Below, one piece after another: positions 28,358 to 37,804 of a stretch of DNA of 64,000 nt (position 1 is the first letter of the stretch; the number at the start of each line of letters is the position of its first letter). Origin of the DNA: Lentilactobacillus raoultii (GTDB taxonomy: Bacteria; Bacillota; Bacilli; Lactobacillales; Lactobacillaceae). The notes beneath the pieces were generated by a model. It made no database searches and was not told the origin of the DNA. It saw nothing but the letters and a program-made list of their open reading frames with translations. The translations under genes and the position numbers were made by a program. The DNA lies in NCBI RefSeq assembly GCF_900411375.1, contig NZ_LS422986.1, positions 248,001-312,000 of the forward strand. The letters run 5' to 3'.

Positions 28358-29200
28358 ATGACAGCATTAAATGAAAAGAAAGTCCAACTTGAATCGTTAC
28401 TCGCCCCGCTTGGAAAAGTTGTGGTGGGCTTTTCCGGTGGGATTGACAGCACATTGGTTCTTGCCGAAGCACTTCGAGTCTTGGGAAAGGATCGAGTGCT
28501 GGCAGTGGTTGCCAACTCAGTTTTATTTGCCGACGAAGAATATACTCGAGCCATCTCATTGGCCAAATCGTTAAAGGCCAATGTTCGGGGCATTACAATT
28601 GATTATCTTGCCAACGCCCATATCGCGGCTAATGAACCGGAAACCTGGTACTATAGTAAGCAATTGTTTTATCAGCAGTTAAATCAGATTGCCAAGGAGG
28701 GCAGTTATCAAGCAGTTCTTGACGGGATGATCATGGATGATTTAAATGATTTTCGACCGGGGTTGGTTGCTCGTAACGAGGCGGGCGCCATCAGTGTTCT
28801 TCAAAAAGCCGGTTTTTATAAGGATGATGTTCGTGGATTGGCCAAATCATTGGGACTCCACAATTGGAATAAGGCTGCCAGCTGCTCAATTGCCTCTCGG
28901 TTTCCGTACTATACACAGTTAACGCCTGCTAAAATTAAGCAGGTGATGCAAGCTGAAAAGTATTTGCGTGACTTGGGCTTTCCAGTGGTTCGGGTTCGCT
29001 ATCATAATGAAATTGCCAGAATTGAGGTTCCAGTTAAAGAGTTGAACCGGCTGGTTGAGCAACATGATCGGGTTCAAGAGGCACTGGTATCTTTTGGCTT
29101 TAAGTATGTAACGGTTGATATGGCTGGCTTTAAGAGTGGCCGAATGAATGATGACTTATCGGTCGCTACTAAGCAACGGTTAACAGTTAACCAAAAATGA
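28358..29200 (+). CDS. larE: LarE, ATP-dependent sacrificial sulfur transferase
   Basis: The start is ATG 28358 behind AAAGGGAG; 280 residues. The N-terminal PP-loop motif SGGIDSTLV near 27 adenylylates the pyridinium dicarboxylate. The stretch AASCSIASRFPYYTQLT near 175 holds the cysteine equivalent to Cys176 of L. plantarum LarE, whose sulfur is sacrificed, so a single-turnover mechanism is likely here too. A longer frame from 28241 overlaps larC2 and is unlikely. No larD follows. Confidence 0.92.
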   Translation: MTALNEKKVQLESLLAPLGKVVVGFSGGIDSTLVLAEALRVLGKDRVLAVVANSVLFADEEYTRAISLAKSLKANVRGITIDYLANAHIAANEPETWYYSKQLFYQQLNQIAKEGSYQAVLDGMIMDDLNDFRPGLVARNEAGAISVLQKAGFYKDDVRGLAKSLGLHNWNKAASCSIASRFPYYTQLTPAKIKQVMQAEKYLRDLGFPVVRVRYHNEIARIEVPVKELNRLVEQHDRVQEALVSFGFKYVTVDMAGFKSGRMNDDLSVATKQRLTVNQK

Positions 29201-29360
29201 AATGATGTCGTGTAACGGCAACTTGGCGGGCAAGCCGGTTGCTGTTTTTTATTTTTCAAATTGAAACAAGTATGTCACAAGTAATTTGAAAGAAAGCGGA
29301 TACAGAACTATAATCGGGTTAGTGGTAATCAATTGCTAAATAAGTTGGGGAGATGGCAAA

Positions 29361-29765
29361 ATGGATGCAATTAGATTTTACTCAAGAACGGGGAATACGG
29401 AAAAGTTAGCCAATTTGCTGGGTGAGCAGCTTCATGTACCTGCTAAATCAATTGACTCACCAATTGATAAGCCGGTTGATCGGCTCTTTCTTGGTGGTGG
29501 CGTTTACAATATGAGTGCCGATAAGCATCTGAAAGCCTTTGCGGCTAATTTGGATCCTGAAAAAGTCAAAGAAGTCTTTTTGTTCGGCACTTCTGGAAGC
29601 GTATTCACGATTGAAAAGCAGCTTACCAAAGTTTTAAAAAAGAAGAAGATCCCAGTAGCTGATGACCATCTATTTCTACATGGTGTCATGCCGAAAATGG
29701 GTAATATTAACGGTCATCAAAAGAAGGAAATTGAGGCCTTTGCCAAGGAGACTGTCACCCAATGA
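29361..29765 (+). CDS. Flavodoxin-like protein
   Basis: A 134-residue protein with the flavodoxin N-terminal strand and phosphate loop (IRFYSRTGNTEKLANLLGEQL), LFLGGGVYN near 50 and FLFGTSGS near 78, typical FMN-contact loops. GGGGAG lies nine bases before ATG 29361. It may be a short-chain electron carrier; an electron donor to the soluble fumarate reductase would fit, but nothing in the sequence proves it. A bidirectional terminator follows. Confidence 0.78.
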   Translation: MDAIRFYSRTGNTEKLANLLGEQLHVPAKSIDSPIDKPVDRLFLGGGVYNMSADKHLKAFAANLDPEKVKEVFLFGTSGSVFTIEKQLTKVLKKKKIPVADDHLFLHGVMPKMGNINGHQKKEIEAFAKETVTQ

Positions 29766-29794
29766 GACGGGTAGCAGGTCGATATGCGAGACAT

Positions 29795-29859
29795 AAAAAA
29801 CGCTCGTTTATTCCCTGATCATTTTAAGAGTAAAATCAGGTGATAAACGAACGCTTTTT
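29795..29859. terminator. Bidirectional intrinsic terminator
   Basis: Long stem AAAAAACGCTCGTTTAT-CCTGAT against ATCAGG-ATAAACGAACGCTTTTT, between the convergent flavodoxin-like gene and the small membrane protein gene. Confidence 0.88.
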
Positions 29860-29871
29860 AATGGTGATGAG

Positions 29872-30096
29872 TTATCGTCGGTTTCTGCTGGCCAACATTT
29901 CGATTGTTTCAAAAGCGATCATAATGATCGTCACGCCAATCATTCCGGTAATAAAATAGGTGACGTACTGCGGCCATGCATAAATGCCGGTATAAGAAAG
30001 GTCAACAATTCCCTTGACGATAAACAGAATCGTTCCAAGTGAAATTGCTGATAATAGGAGGGCATTTAATAAACGGGAAAAAAGTTCTTTTAACAT
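29872..30096 (-). CDS. Small membrane protein, unknown function
   Basis: 74 residues from ATG 30096, which follows CGGAGGTGG; the longer frame to 30192 has no ribosome site. Two hydrophobic segments (about 8-28 and 41-62) are linked by a short loop containing YAWPQYV, and the tail is ASRNRR. It resembles the diverse two-helix small proteins of lactobacilli, but I recognise no family. Confidence 0.65.
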   Translation of the reverse strand: MLKELFSRLLNALLLSAISLGTILFIVKGIVDLSYTGIYAWPQYVTYFITGMIGVTIIMIAFETIEMLASRNRR

Positions 30097-30422
30097 GGCA
30101 GCCACCTCCGAAAATGGTTGAGGGTGTGAATACATCTTACAAATCTTATTATTGATTAATGTTACTATAATTGATTCCGAGTGGTAATACAAGGCAATTT
30201 AGTTTACATTTTAAGTTAATTTTGTAATATTTCTGAAGTAAAACATGAAAATGAACACAGAAATCTTAAAAAGTTTGCGCTTGGTTTTTAGATGGCAGTT
30301 TGATAGCATAAAATTAGATTGGTAGGCATCGACTGTTATTTAGAATGATTCTAAAATAGGTTGAATTATTACATTATAATTGTTACAATGTAATTGAAGC
30401 AAAATAACAGGAGGGATTTACA

Positions 30423-31781
30423 GTGAAAGTAATTGTTGTTGGGTCATCTCATGGTGGTTATGAAGCAGTTCGTGAATTATTGGCAACTCATCCAGATGCT
30501 GAAATTCAATGGTACGAGAAAGGTGATTTCATTTCGTTCCTGTCTTGTGGCATGCAATTATACCTTGAAGGGGTTGTTAAAGACGTTAACAGCGTGCGTT
30601 ACGCCACCCCTGAAGGCATGCGCAGTCAAGGTGTTCACGTGTTTGTCCGCCAAGAAATTACATCGATCTCACCAGATAAACACGAAGTTCACGTGAAGGA
30701 TCTAGCCGAGGGAACCGAACGCGATGAAAGTTATGATAAATTAATCCTGAGTGTCGGGGCAGTTCCAGTTGCGTTACCAATTCCCGGCAATGATTTGCAA
30801 AACGTTTATTACATGCGTGGTCGCGATTGGGCGATGAAGTTAAAGCGGGCCACAGTTGAACCAACCATTAAAAATGTTGTCGTAATTGGTTCCGGCTACA
30901 TTGGCATTGAAGCTGCCGAAGTCTTCGCGAAGGCTGGTAAAAAAGTTACCGTGATCGATATTCTGCCAAGACTGTTAAGTGTCTATCTGGATAAAGAATT
31001 CACCGGCATCCTGACTGAAGAAATGGCTGCTCATGGAGTCCATGCCGCAACGGGTGAAACGGTTAAAGAAATTGTTGGAAAAGACGGTAAGGTGGCCAAA
31101 GTGGTTACTGATCAGGCCGAATATCCAGCTGAGTTGGTTGTTGAAGCTGTTGGTGTCAAGCCAAATACGAAGTGGCTTGCTGATACGCTTGAATTAAATA
31201 GCAACGGGACCATTAAAACCGATGAGTATCAACGAACTAGTCAACCTGATATTTTTGCGGTTGGGGATGCAACTAAAGTCAAGTTTGCCCCAACTGATCG
31301 GCCGGCTCAAATTGCTTTGGCAACCAATGGTCGACGTCAGGGTCGATATGCGGTTAAGAACTTAACCGAGGCCACCCAACCGACACCGGCAGTTTCCGGT
31401 TCATCAGCTTTAAGTGTCTTTGATTATCACTTTGCTTCCACCGGTATCAAGGAAGGGACCGCTGATAAGTTTGGTGCTGAGACCCAATCGGTTTATGTCG
31501 AAGATACTTACCGACCACCATTTGTTCCGGCAGATCAAAACGCCAAAGTCCAATTTAAATTGACATTTGATCCCAAAGATGGTCGAATTCTTGGGGCTCA
31601 AATTATGTCAAAAGCTGATGTGACGGCTAACATGAACGTTATTTCGCTTGCTATCCAACAAAAGCTGACAGTTGATGATTTAGCTTATGCCGACTTCTTC
31701 TTCCAACCTGGATTTGATCGGCCATGGAACATCATTAACGTTGCTGCCCAAAAAGCACAACGTGAATTGGCTCAAAAATAA
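30423..31781 (+). CDS. nox: NADH oxidase, water-forming type
   Basis: A 452-residue flavoprotein of the NADH oxidase/NADH peroxidase/CoA-disulfide reductase family. FAD fold [12 protein letters not shown] at 4; redox-active Cys near 42 in [16 protein letters not shown] fold [16 protein letters not shown] near 158; second FAD motif [13 protein letters not shown] near 277; C-terminal dimerisation domain. The single Cys42 supports four-electron reduction of O2 to water, regenerating NAD+. GTG start with CAGGAGGG. It is followed by a terminator, so it is monocistronic. Confidence 0.9.
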   Translation: MKVIVVGSSHGGYEAVRELLATHPDAEIQWYEKGDFISFLSCGMQLYLEGVVKDVNSVRYATPEGMRSQGVHVFVRQEITSISPDKHEVHVKDLAEGTERDESYDKLILSVGAVPVALPIPGNDLQNVYYMRGRDWAMKLKRATVEPTIKNVVVIGSGYIGIEAAEVFAKAGKKVTVIDILPRLLSVYLDKEFTGILTEEMAAHGVHAATGETVKEIVGKDGKVAKVVTDQAEYPAELVVEAVGVKPNTKWLADTLELNSNGTIKTDEYQRTSQPDIFAVGDATKVKFAPTDRPAQIALATNGRRQGRYAVKNLTEATQPTPAVSGSSALSVFDYHFASTGIKEGTADKFGAETQSVYVEDTYRPPFVPADQNAKVQFKLTFDPKDGRILGAQIMSKADVTANMNVISLAIQQKLTVDDLAYADFFFQPGFDRPWNIINVAAQKAQRELAQK

Positions 31782-31832
31782 TTGTTTAACTAAAATCATT
31801 TCATGATACAGATAAAATAGCCTTGCTAGCTA

Positions 31833-31879
31833 AGGGTCGTCAAATTCAAGAGGAAATCCTTGAATGTGACGATCCTTTT
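31833..31879 (+). terminator. Intrinsic terminator of nox
   Basis: GGGTCGTCA-ATTCAAG pairs with CTTGAAT-TGACGATCC, followed by TTTT. Confidence 0.75.
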
Positions 31880-31908
31880 GAGTAATTATTAGCGTTAAGT
31901 CGAATTGC

Positions 31909-31936
31909 TTGCTTAAAACCAAAACCGGCCTATACT
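31909..31936 (+). promoter_or_regulatory. Probable gap promoter
   Basis: -35 TTGCTT (31909-31914), 16-base spacer, -10 TATACT (31931-31936), 66 bases before the GAPDH start. Confidence 0.5.
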
Positions 31937-32001
31937 TTTATTTGGTTAAAAGATTTGACACAGTTTAATTGTGTCTGTTTTGATATAGGAGGGAAACGAA
32001 T

Positions 32002-33012
32002 ATGGTAAAAATTGGCATTAATGGTTTTGGCCGAATTGGCCGATTGGCACTTCGTCGAATTCTTGAAGTCAATGATCCCGACATTGAAGTAACGGCGATT
32101 AATGATTTAACCACCCCGTCAATGTTGGCATACTTGTTCAAGTATGATACAACCCATGGGACTTACCCGGGTGAAGTGAGTTCAACTGATGACTCAATTA
32201 TTGTTGATGGTCATGAGTACCACGTTTATGCTGAAAAGGATGCTTCACAGATTCCTTGGGCTAAAAACGATGGCGTTGAACTGGTTCTTGAATGTACCGG
32301 TTTCTACACTTCCAAAGAAAAATCACAGGCTCACTTGGACGCTGGTGTTAAGAAAGTTTTGATTTCCGCTCCTGCCGGCCCAATCAAGACGATTGTTTAT
32401 AACGTTAATGACGATACTTTGAATTCGGATGATCAAATTATTTCAGCCGGTTCATGTACCACTAATGCGTTGGCACCAATGGCTTACTTCCTGAACAAGG
32501 AATTCGGCCTTGAAGTTGGTACTATGACCGTTATCCATGCCTTTACAAGTTCTCAAATGATTTTGGATGGCCCTAAGGGAAAGAAGCTTCGTCCAAATCG
32601 AACGGCTTCGGCAAATACGATTCCACATTCAACCGGTGCGGCTAAAGCGATTGGCTTAGTGATCCCTGAATTGGATGGTCATTTGAATGGTCACGCACAA
32701 CGGGTCGCCGTCATTGACGGTTCAGTTTGCGAATTGGTTTCCGTTTTGAAGGCCAAGGGTGTGACGGCAGATCAAGTTAATGAAGCAATCAAACCACATA
32801 CGAACAACAATCCGGCATTTGGTTGGAACGAAGATGAAATCGTTTCTTCCGATATTATCGGCGACACGCACGGTGGCGTTTATGATCCAACTCAAACAGA
32901 AGTTACGTCCAATGGTGACTTACAAGTCGTTAAGACGGCAACCTGGTTTGACAATGAATACGGCTTTGTTTCCAACATGATCAGAACCGCCAAAGCATTT
33001 GGTGAAAAATAA
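32002..33012 (+). CDS. gap: Glyceraldehyde-3-phosphate dehydrogenase (NAD-dependent)
   Basis: 336 residues. NAD fold [17 protein letters not shown] at the N-terminus; catalytic Cys in [14 protein letters not shown] near 155; catalytic His in [18 protein letters not shown] near 180-210 region; [12 protein letters not shown] at the end. Several positions ([22 protein letters not shown]) are of the Lactobacillales type. It forms 1,3-bisphosphoglycerate in lower glycolysis/phosphoketolase flux. It stands alone between a promoter and a terminator rather than in a gap-pgk-tpi cluster. AGGAGGG precedes the ATG. Confidence 0.95.
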   Translation: MVKIGINGFGRIGRLALRRILEVNDPDIEVTAINDLTTPSMLAYLFKYDTTHGTYPGEVSSTDDSIIVDGHEYHVYAEKDASQIPWAKNDGVELVLECTGFYTSKEKSQAHLDAGVKKVLISAPAGPIKTIVYNVNDDTLNSDDQIISAGSCTTNALAPMAYFLNKEFGLEVGTMTVIHAFTSSQMILDGPKGKKLRPNRTASANTIPHSTGAAKAIGLVIPELDGHLNGHAQRVAVIDGSVCELVSVLKAKGVTADQVNEAIKPHTNNNPAFGWNEDEIVSSDIIGDTHGGVYDPTQTEVTSNGDLQVVKTATWFDNEYGFVSNMIRTAKAFGEK

Positions 33013-33040
33013 GTTAATTAATCAGTGACTCGAACCATCA

Positions 33041-33097
33041 CATGATTGAAAAAGCACTAGGATAGTGAATTCTGTCCTGGTGCTTTTTTTAATCATG
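33041..33097. terminator. Bidirectional intrinsic terminator after gap
   Basis: CATGATT...AATCATG encloses AAAAGCAC-AGGA/TCCTGGTGCTTTT. The last bases overlap the stop codon of the convergent MFS gene. Confidence 0.82.
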
Positions 33098-34531
33098 TAA
33101 GCGATTATTGAGCGGTTTTTTTGATGGGCGGTGAAGTTTAAATAGGAGGTTGACTGCTAAAAAGAGTAGGAAAACTGAAGCCGTCACAACAAAGGTGACC
33201 ATCATCCCAAAAATGAAAGCATTTGGCTGTTCAACGGGATAGTTGTGAACAACACTGCCAAGTGCGTGATTAATCCCGGCAAATAGCAGCACACTGGAAG
33301 AAATGGTGCCGATTGTCATGCCAATGTTCCTGGATAACCCCAGCAAGCCACTGGTGATTCCTAACTGGTCTTTAGAAACGGCCTCCATGACCATGACGTT
33401 GTTTGGCCCTTGAAACAACCCGTTTCCCAAACCAATTAGTCCCAGCCATAGACACAGAAGTCCAATGGATGTTTCATGGGAAACACTTGCCAGGCCAACT
33501 TGGCCAAGGATGAGAATGCCAATTCCAATGATATAAACCTGCCAATCGCTGGTATGATCGGCAAAACTGCCGGCTAAGGGCGCAATAATGATTTGAATGA
33601 CTGGAAAGCTCATCATAATCAAGCCGGTTATTTGCGGTGAGATCAATCGGTTTTCTTGTAAATACAAGGGTTCGATAATGTTGACGACAAAATTCAGTGC
33701 GTAGACTAAGATGGTGGCAATTAGGTTAAGGGAAAAATCAACGTTTTTAAAAAGCGTTAGATTAACCGCGGGAAATGAAGAATGGTGCTCGAGCCGAAGA
33801 AAGATGATCAACAGGAAAACGGTCGCAACCATTAATCCTTCAAACCAGCCATTTGAAAAACCGACTTCCTGTCCCCAAAGCAAGCCAATGAAGAGGGTCC
33901 CCATCATTAAGCCAAATGACCCCAGTCCTAAATAATCAAGTGGCTGTTGGTGAGAGCGTCCCGACTTGGGGAGAAATAAGTGGCCGATCATAATGGCAAA
34001 GATCCCCAGAGGGACGTTGATCCAGAAAATATAATGCCAGGAGAGGGTCGCCAAGATTAAACCACCTAAGCCCGGACCGATGACGCCACCTAGTGCAACG
34101 ACTGATGAAAAGCTACCTAATGCCAACCCACGTTTCTTAGGTGGGAAAACTTCTGTGATGATCCCGGTGTTGTTACTAAGCGTCATACTGGCACCGATAG
34201 CTTGAAGTCCCCGGCAGATCAGCAGAAATCCAAATCCCAGATCAATGCCACAGAAAAACGAACTGATTGTAAAAATAATGGTACCGATTTTAAAAATTTT
34301 TACTTTACCATACAGGTCACCAAGTTTGCCAAAGGGTAGCAGTAACATACACGTCATGACCAGATAACTGGATGCCACCCAGTTGATTTGTGTGGTCGTA
34401 ACCGCCATTGCCCGGCTCATGACCGGCATTGCAATATTGACCACGCTGCTGGTTAGGGTTGACATAAACGAAAAGATCGAAATTGAAATAAAAATCCACC
34501 AGATCTTAGGAGTTGCAGTCTTGGTAGTCAT
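33089..34531 (-). CDS. MFS exporter, DHA2 (14-helix) type
   Basis: 480 residues, about 14 helices. Motif A GKLGDLYGKVKIFKIG near 67, motif C-like GVIGPGLGGLI near 150, and MPVMSRAMAVTTTQINWVASSYL in the first loop as in QacA/EmrB exporters. It is likely a drug or metabolite/proton antiporter of unknown substrate, not closely similar to the DHA2 gene at 9297. AGAAGG upstream of ATG 34531. No dedicated regulator is adjacent. Confidence 0.83.
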   Translation of the reverse strand: MTTKTATPKIWWIFISISIFSFMSTLTSSVVNIAMPVMSRAMAVTTTQINWVASSYLVMTCMLLLPFGKLGDLYGKVKIFKIGTIIFTISSFFCGIDLGFGFLLICRGLQAIGASMTLSNNTGIITEVFPPKKRGLALGSFSSVVALGGVIGPGLGGLILATLSWHYIFWINVPLGIFAIMIGHLFLPKSGRSHQQPLDYLGLGSFGLMMGTLFIGLLWGQEVGFSNGWFEGLMVATVFLLIIFLRLEHHSSFPAVNLTLFKNVDFSLNLIATILVYALNFVVNIIEPLYLQENRLISPQITGLIMMSFPVIQIIIAPLAGSFADHTSDWQVYIIGIGILILGQVGLASVSHETSIGLLCLWLGLIGLGNGLFQGPNNVMVMEAVSKDQLGITSGLLGLSRNIGMTIGTISSSVLLFAGINHALGSVVHNYPVEQPNAFIFGMMVTFVVTASVFLLFLAVNLLFKLHRPSKKPLNNRLHD

Positions 34532-34676
34532 GATAAAGGCCTTCTTTTTTAAACACTATTTGCATTTAGCATACCGCAAGACTCAGCTCAGAGAAAAGAA
34601 TATGTTGTTATCAGCTTAAATTAGACATTGATTAATCTCCTACCGGAATGGCGGAACTCACTGGTTCATTACCTAA

Positions 34677-34724
34677 GAAGCCCCACTTCAACGGCTACTT
34701 GGTGTAGTGATTGAAGTGGGGCTT
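34677..34724. terminator. Stem-loop downstream of the CynX-type MFS gene
   Basis: AAGCCCCACTTCAA pairs with TTGAAGTGGGGCTT around a 20-base loop. There is no T-run, so it is a weak terminator or a 3' mRNA barrier. Confidence 0.55.
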
Positions 34725-34761
34725 AGGGAAGAAGGGTTCTTGAACTTTCTTCATGGCAGTT

Positions 34762-35958
34762 TTAATAAACAAAATGTTTCTTTTGAACTACCTGAATGAG
34801 AATGAACCCAACTAAAATATTAACTAATGCGATTGCAATTAGGACCATTAAAGTTTGCGGCCAGTTACCCAAGTCGGTTTTAATCATGCCGAACAGGGTG
34901 GGGCCAATACTGGCGATTAGATAACCAATTGATTGAACAATGCCACCAACTGAGCCAGCTTCCTGTGGAGTGGTCGAAATGGTGGTGATCATTGAAAGCG
35001 ACAAAGTGAAAACTGAAGCCGTGGTGACCCCAATAATGATGCAGGCCACTATCAGTAACCAAGTTGCGTTAACAGCGATCAAGATGCTGATGCCTGATAA
35101 AAAGCCAACTAAAAGTGCCGCCATCAAGGCATTTAAATGAGCTGCTTTGGTTGTTGCCCGCGGCACTAGATAGGCAAAGGGCGCACCAATGATCTGAAAG
35201 ATGGAAAACAGCCAGCCGGCAGTAGTGGCGGATAAACCATGTGACATTAGGACACTTGGCAGCCAGGCAACAACCGTATAGAAGATCAAAGATTGAAGTC
35301 CCATAAAGATGGCTAGCAGCCAGACGTGACCCCGTTTCCAAATTTTAGTGGGAGCAGCTATAGTTGCCCCATCCTTAGAAGTTTGATGATGGCCGGCTGC
35401 TTTCGTTGGCCGGTGTGGCAATAATAGGGTTGCCAAAAAGGCGATGATTGCCGGAATTGAGAATAGTTGAACGGTGAACTGCCAACCGATGGCATTAGCG
35501 ACCGGAACGGCAATGCCACCAATAATTGCGGAGATAACGTTAATGGAGGCTGTGTAGACACCATTTAATTTAACGGATTGTTCAGGATGCCGCTCAACAA
35601 TTAGTGCCGGTAGCGACACATTCAGCATCGTAATGCCGGCACCAACGAAAATAGTACCGATAAACATGCCCCAAGTCATATACGTCCGAAGCAGATTGGC
35701 AATGGTCAATATTAACAGGGCGGATTCAATCGTCCGTTTGGTTCCCAGTTTTCGAATAATCGGTGCGGTTGCGACCGATAGAAACCCAAAACAAAGTAGC
35801 GGAATGGTGGTTAAAACACCAGTTTGAGCGGTTGATAACTGAAAATAAGCTTGAACCTTAGTCACAATTGGCGGAATTCCGATAATGGCCAATCGCAAAT
35901 TGGCGGCTAATAAAAAGACTTCCAGAGTAAAGTTAATGCCGGAACGTTCTGTGTGCAA
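34762..35958 (-). CDS. MFS transporter, CynX/NimT family
   Basis: The best start is TTG 35958, nine bases behind AAAGGA (an in-frame TTG at 35976 overlaps the site); 398 residues, 12 helices. The N-terminal AANLRLAIIGIPPIVTKVQ is typical of the CynX/NimT group (cyanate permease, 2-nitroimidazole transporter). The substrate is unknown. It lies 66 bases downstream of a GntR regulator on the same strand, which itself is 14 bases from a PduO gene, so the three may form an operon under GntR control. Confidence 0.82.
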   Translation of the reverse strand: MHTERSGINFTLEVFLLAANLRLAIIGIPPIVTKVQAYFQLSTAQTGVLTTIPLLCFGFLSVATAPIIRKLGTKRTIESALLILTIANLLRTYMTWGMFIGTIFVGAGITMLNVSLPALIVERHPEQSVKLNGVYTASINVISAIIGGIAVPVANAIGWQFTVQLFSIPAIIAFLATLLLPHRPTKAAGHHQTSKDGATIAAPTKIWKRGHVWLLAIFMGLQSLIFYTVVAWLPSVLMSHGLSATTAGWLFSIFQIIGAPFAYLVPRATTKAAHLNALMAALLVGFLSGISILIAVNATWLLIVACIIIGVTTASVFTLSLSMITTISTTPQEAGSVGGIVQSIGYLIASIGPTLFGMIKTDLGNWPQTLMVLIAIALVNILVGFILIQVVQKKHFVY

Positions 35959-36024
35959 TTTTTCAAGTCCTTTCAAATAAATTGTTGAACGATCGATTAG
36001 TTGCTAGCTGGTTAATCTCAGCGG

Positions 36025-36720
36025 CTAATCGTTAGTTGTGGTAGTTTGTTCCAGCAGATTAATATTTTTTTCGACCCAGTCAACAGCTTGATGGGGATCC
36101 CGTTGTTTAATCGCCGTCAAGATGTTTTGGTGAATGGTTGATTGTTCTTCGTATAAGTTAGTTTCGGTAAAGCTGTCACCAAAACGATTTTTAAATGACT
36201 GCCAAAAATCGTCATAAAGATCTTTAACGACTGGATTATGCGTGGCTTTAGCGATCGCTTCATGAAATTGCTCGTCGGCGTGTCGATAAGCATCCAATGA
36301 ATAACGGTTGGCAGCAGCCGCCCGAATTTCAAGATAATAATTCATCGCTTTCAGGTCAGTTGCGTTGCGGTTAAGGCAGGCTAAATTGACGATGCCGATT
36401 TCCAAAGCTTTTCGAGCTTCATAAGCATCAATGGCCGGCGCATTTTTTAAAGTAGTGGCGACCGCCTGCCTGGGCAGGGTATCGTTAATCACGGTAGTGC
36501 CCTTTCCCTGTCGGACATCGATCAGCCCAAGGTTGGCCAATACTTTAACGGCTTCACGAATGGTTGATCGACCCACGTTGAATCGAGCCATTAATTTTGG
36601 TTCGGTAGGCAGACGGTCACCAATCGTTAGTTGGTGATTTAAGATTTCTGACTGGAGTTGCTGAGACACTTGGTCTGCCAGTGTGCGTGATTTAAATTTT
36701 TGGTGATTATTGGTCGACAC
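36025..36720 (-). CDS. GntR family regulator, FadR/FCD subfamily
   Basis: 231 residues from GTG 36720. The N-terminal winged helix (LADQVSQQLQSEILNHQLTIGDRLPTEPKLMARFNVGRSTIREAVKVLANLGLI) is followed by an all-helical FCD ligand domain from about 90 with metal-ligand-type histidines (YRHADEQFHEAI). FadR-type regulators usually sense organic acids. The upstream GGGGTG is a modest ribosome site. It likely regulates the downstream MFS transporter. Confidence 0.86.
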   Translation of the reverse strand: MSTNNHQKFKSRTLADQVSQQLQSEILNHQLTIGDRLPTEPKLMARFNVGRSTIREAVKVLANLGLIDVRQGKGTTVINDTLPRQAVATTLKNAPAIDAYEARKALEIGIVNLACLNRNATDLKAMNYYLEIRAAAANRYSLDAYRHADEQFHEAIAKATHNPVVKDLYDDFWQSFKNRFGDSFTETNLYEEQSTIHQNILTAIKQRDPHQAVDWVEKNINLLEQTTTTND

Positions 36721-36734
36721 GGTTTTTCACCCCG

Positions 36735-37271
36735 CTACAATTTACTTTTTTCTTCGTCATAGCCTTCCAAAAAGTTGGCGTAGCGAGCTAACGCAAATAG
36801 ATAGTCGGAAAGACGATTTAAATATTCCAGGATTTCGGCGTTTAACGGTTGTTGTTTATCATTTAACGCTACCACAAACCGCTCTGCCCTTCGAGCCAAT
36901 GCCCGGGCATACTGTAATGAAGCCCCCGAAGGATTGCCGCCTGGGAGGATAAAAGCTTTAATGACGGGTAACTTGGCCATCATCGCATCAATTTCGCTTT
37001 CCAGTTGTTTGGTATCGTCAAGTGAAATATTATGATGGCGTTTAACGGTAATGTCTGCTTGGAGTTCATAAAGCTTCCGCTGGACGGTTTTTAACTTTGG
37101 TGCCAACTGGTCGGCTTTGGGAGATAGAATCGAAATGACGTAGCCAAGCCATGAGTCAAGTTCGTCGATTGCCCCCAAGGCTTCAATTTGCAGGTCATAT
37201 TTTGGGACCATCTTACCGGTAACCTGTTTGGTTTGACCATGATCACCGACTTTAGTATAAATTTTAACCAT
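36735..37271 (-). CDS. pduO: Cob(I)alamin adenosyltransferase, PduO type
   Basis: 178 residues. N-terminal IYTKVGDHGQTKQVTG is the PduO ATP-binding motif; GAIDELDSWLGYVIS near 32 and PGGNPSGASLQYARALARRAERF near 115 hold the cobalamin-site and intersubunit Arg/Asn residues. It converts cob(I)alamin to adenosylcobalamin, the cofactor needed by the class II ribonucleotide reductase at 37805-40054 and by any diol dehydratase elsewhere. Clear AAAGGAG upstream. Confidence 0.92.
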   Translation of the reverse strand: MVKIYTKVGDHGQTKQVTGKMVPKYDLQIEALGAIDELDSWLGYVISILSPKADQLAPKLKTVQRKLYELQADITVKRHHNISLDDTKQLESEIDAMMAKLPVIKAFILPGGNPSGASLQYARALARRAERFVVALNDKQQPLNAEILEYLNRLSDYLFALARYANFLEGYDEEKSKL

Positions 37272-37337
37272 TTTTGAGGCTCCTTTATTTAAAATTTTTA
37301 GTAGTTGAATGAAACCGAGACAAGTAGACTGCCCTAA

Positions 37338-37619
37338 TCATGGTTGATTTCGACCAGTGATGACATGCCGTAGAAATTTGAGAAAATCTTCGTGACCCAA
37401 CAAGAAGAGCTTGAAATGAAGAATCCGCATTTCTGCCCTTTCTCGTCGGATTTCAAGTCGGTATTCTTGATGGATCCTCTTCAGCCGAAAAGCTTCCTTA
37501 AAAGGACCGTTGTGTGGATCGGGCTCAAAATGTTGAAAATCGCGTCGGTCAATGAATCGGATGTTTCTTAAAAAGTCTTCGCGCTGTTTTTCAGATTTTT
37601 TAAATGGATGAAATAACAA
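37338..37619 (-). CDS. Hypothetical basic protein, 93 residues
   Basis: TTG start 37619 with GGCAGGAAA upstream. Very rich in Arg, Lys, His and Phe (KKSEKQREDFLRNIRFIDRRD), predicted helical and soluble, no cysteine. No family recognised. It sits between PduO and the reductase terminator. The frame has a plausible ribosome site, but amino-acid composition alone does not guarantee that it is translated. Confidence 0.5.
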   Translation of the reverse strand: MLFHPFKKSEKQREDFLRNIRFIDRRDFQHFEPDPHNGPFKEAFRLKRIHQEYRLEIRRERAEMRILHFKLFLLGHEDFLKFLRHVITGRNQP

Positions 37620-37711
37620 AATTTCCTGCCCCCCTCGTGAAAGAATCGTACCTATAAGATACCGCGAGTTGAGCGGATCGACAAGGAATTATTAGGAACT
37701 TCCTTCGTATG

Positions 37712-37747
37712 TAAAAACGGAAACCTTAAAGCGGGTTTCCGTTTTTT
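37712..37747. terminator. Intrinsic terminator of the class II reductase gene
   Basis: AAAAACGGAAACC pairs with GGTTTCCGTTTTT; T-runs on both strands make it bidirectional. Confidence 0.85.
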
Positions 37748-37804
37748 GATGATCATTTTTGAACGGATCATTTAAATTCGGGTTTAATGTGGGCATTCAA
37801 AAGC

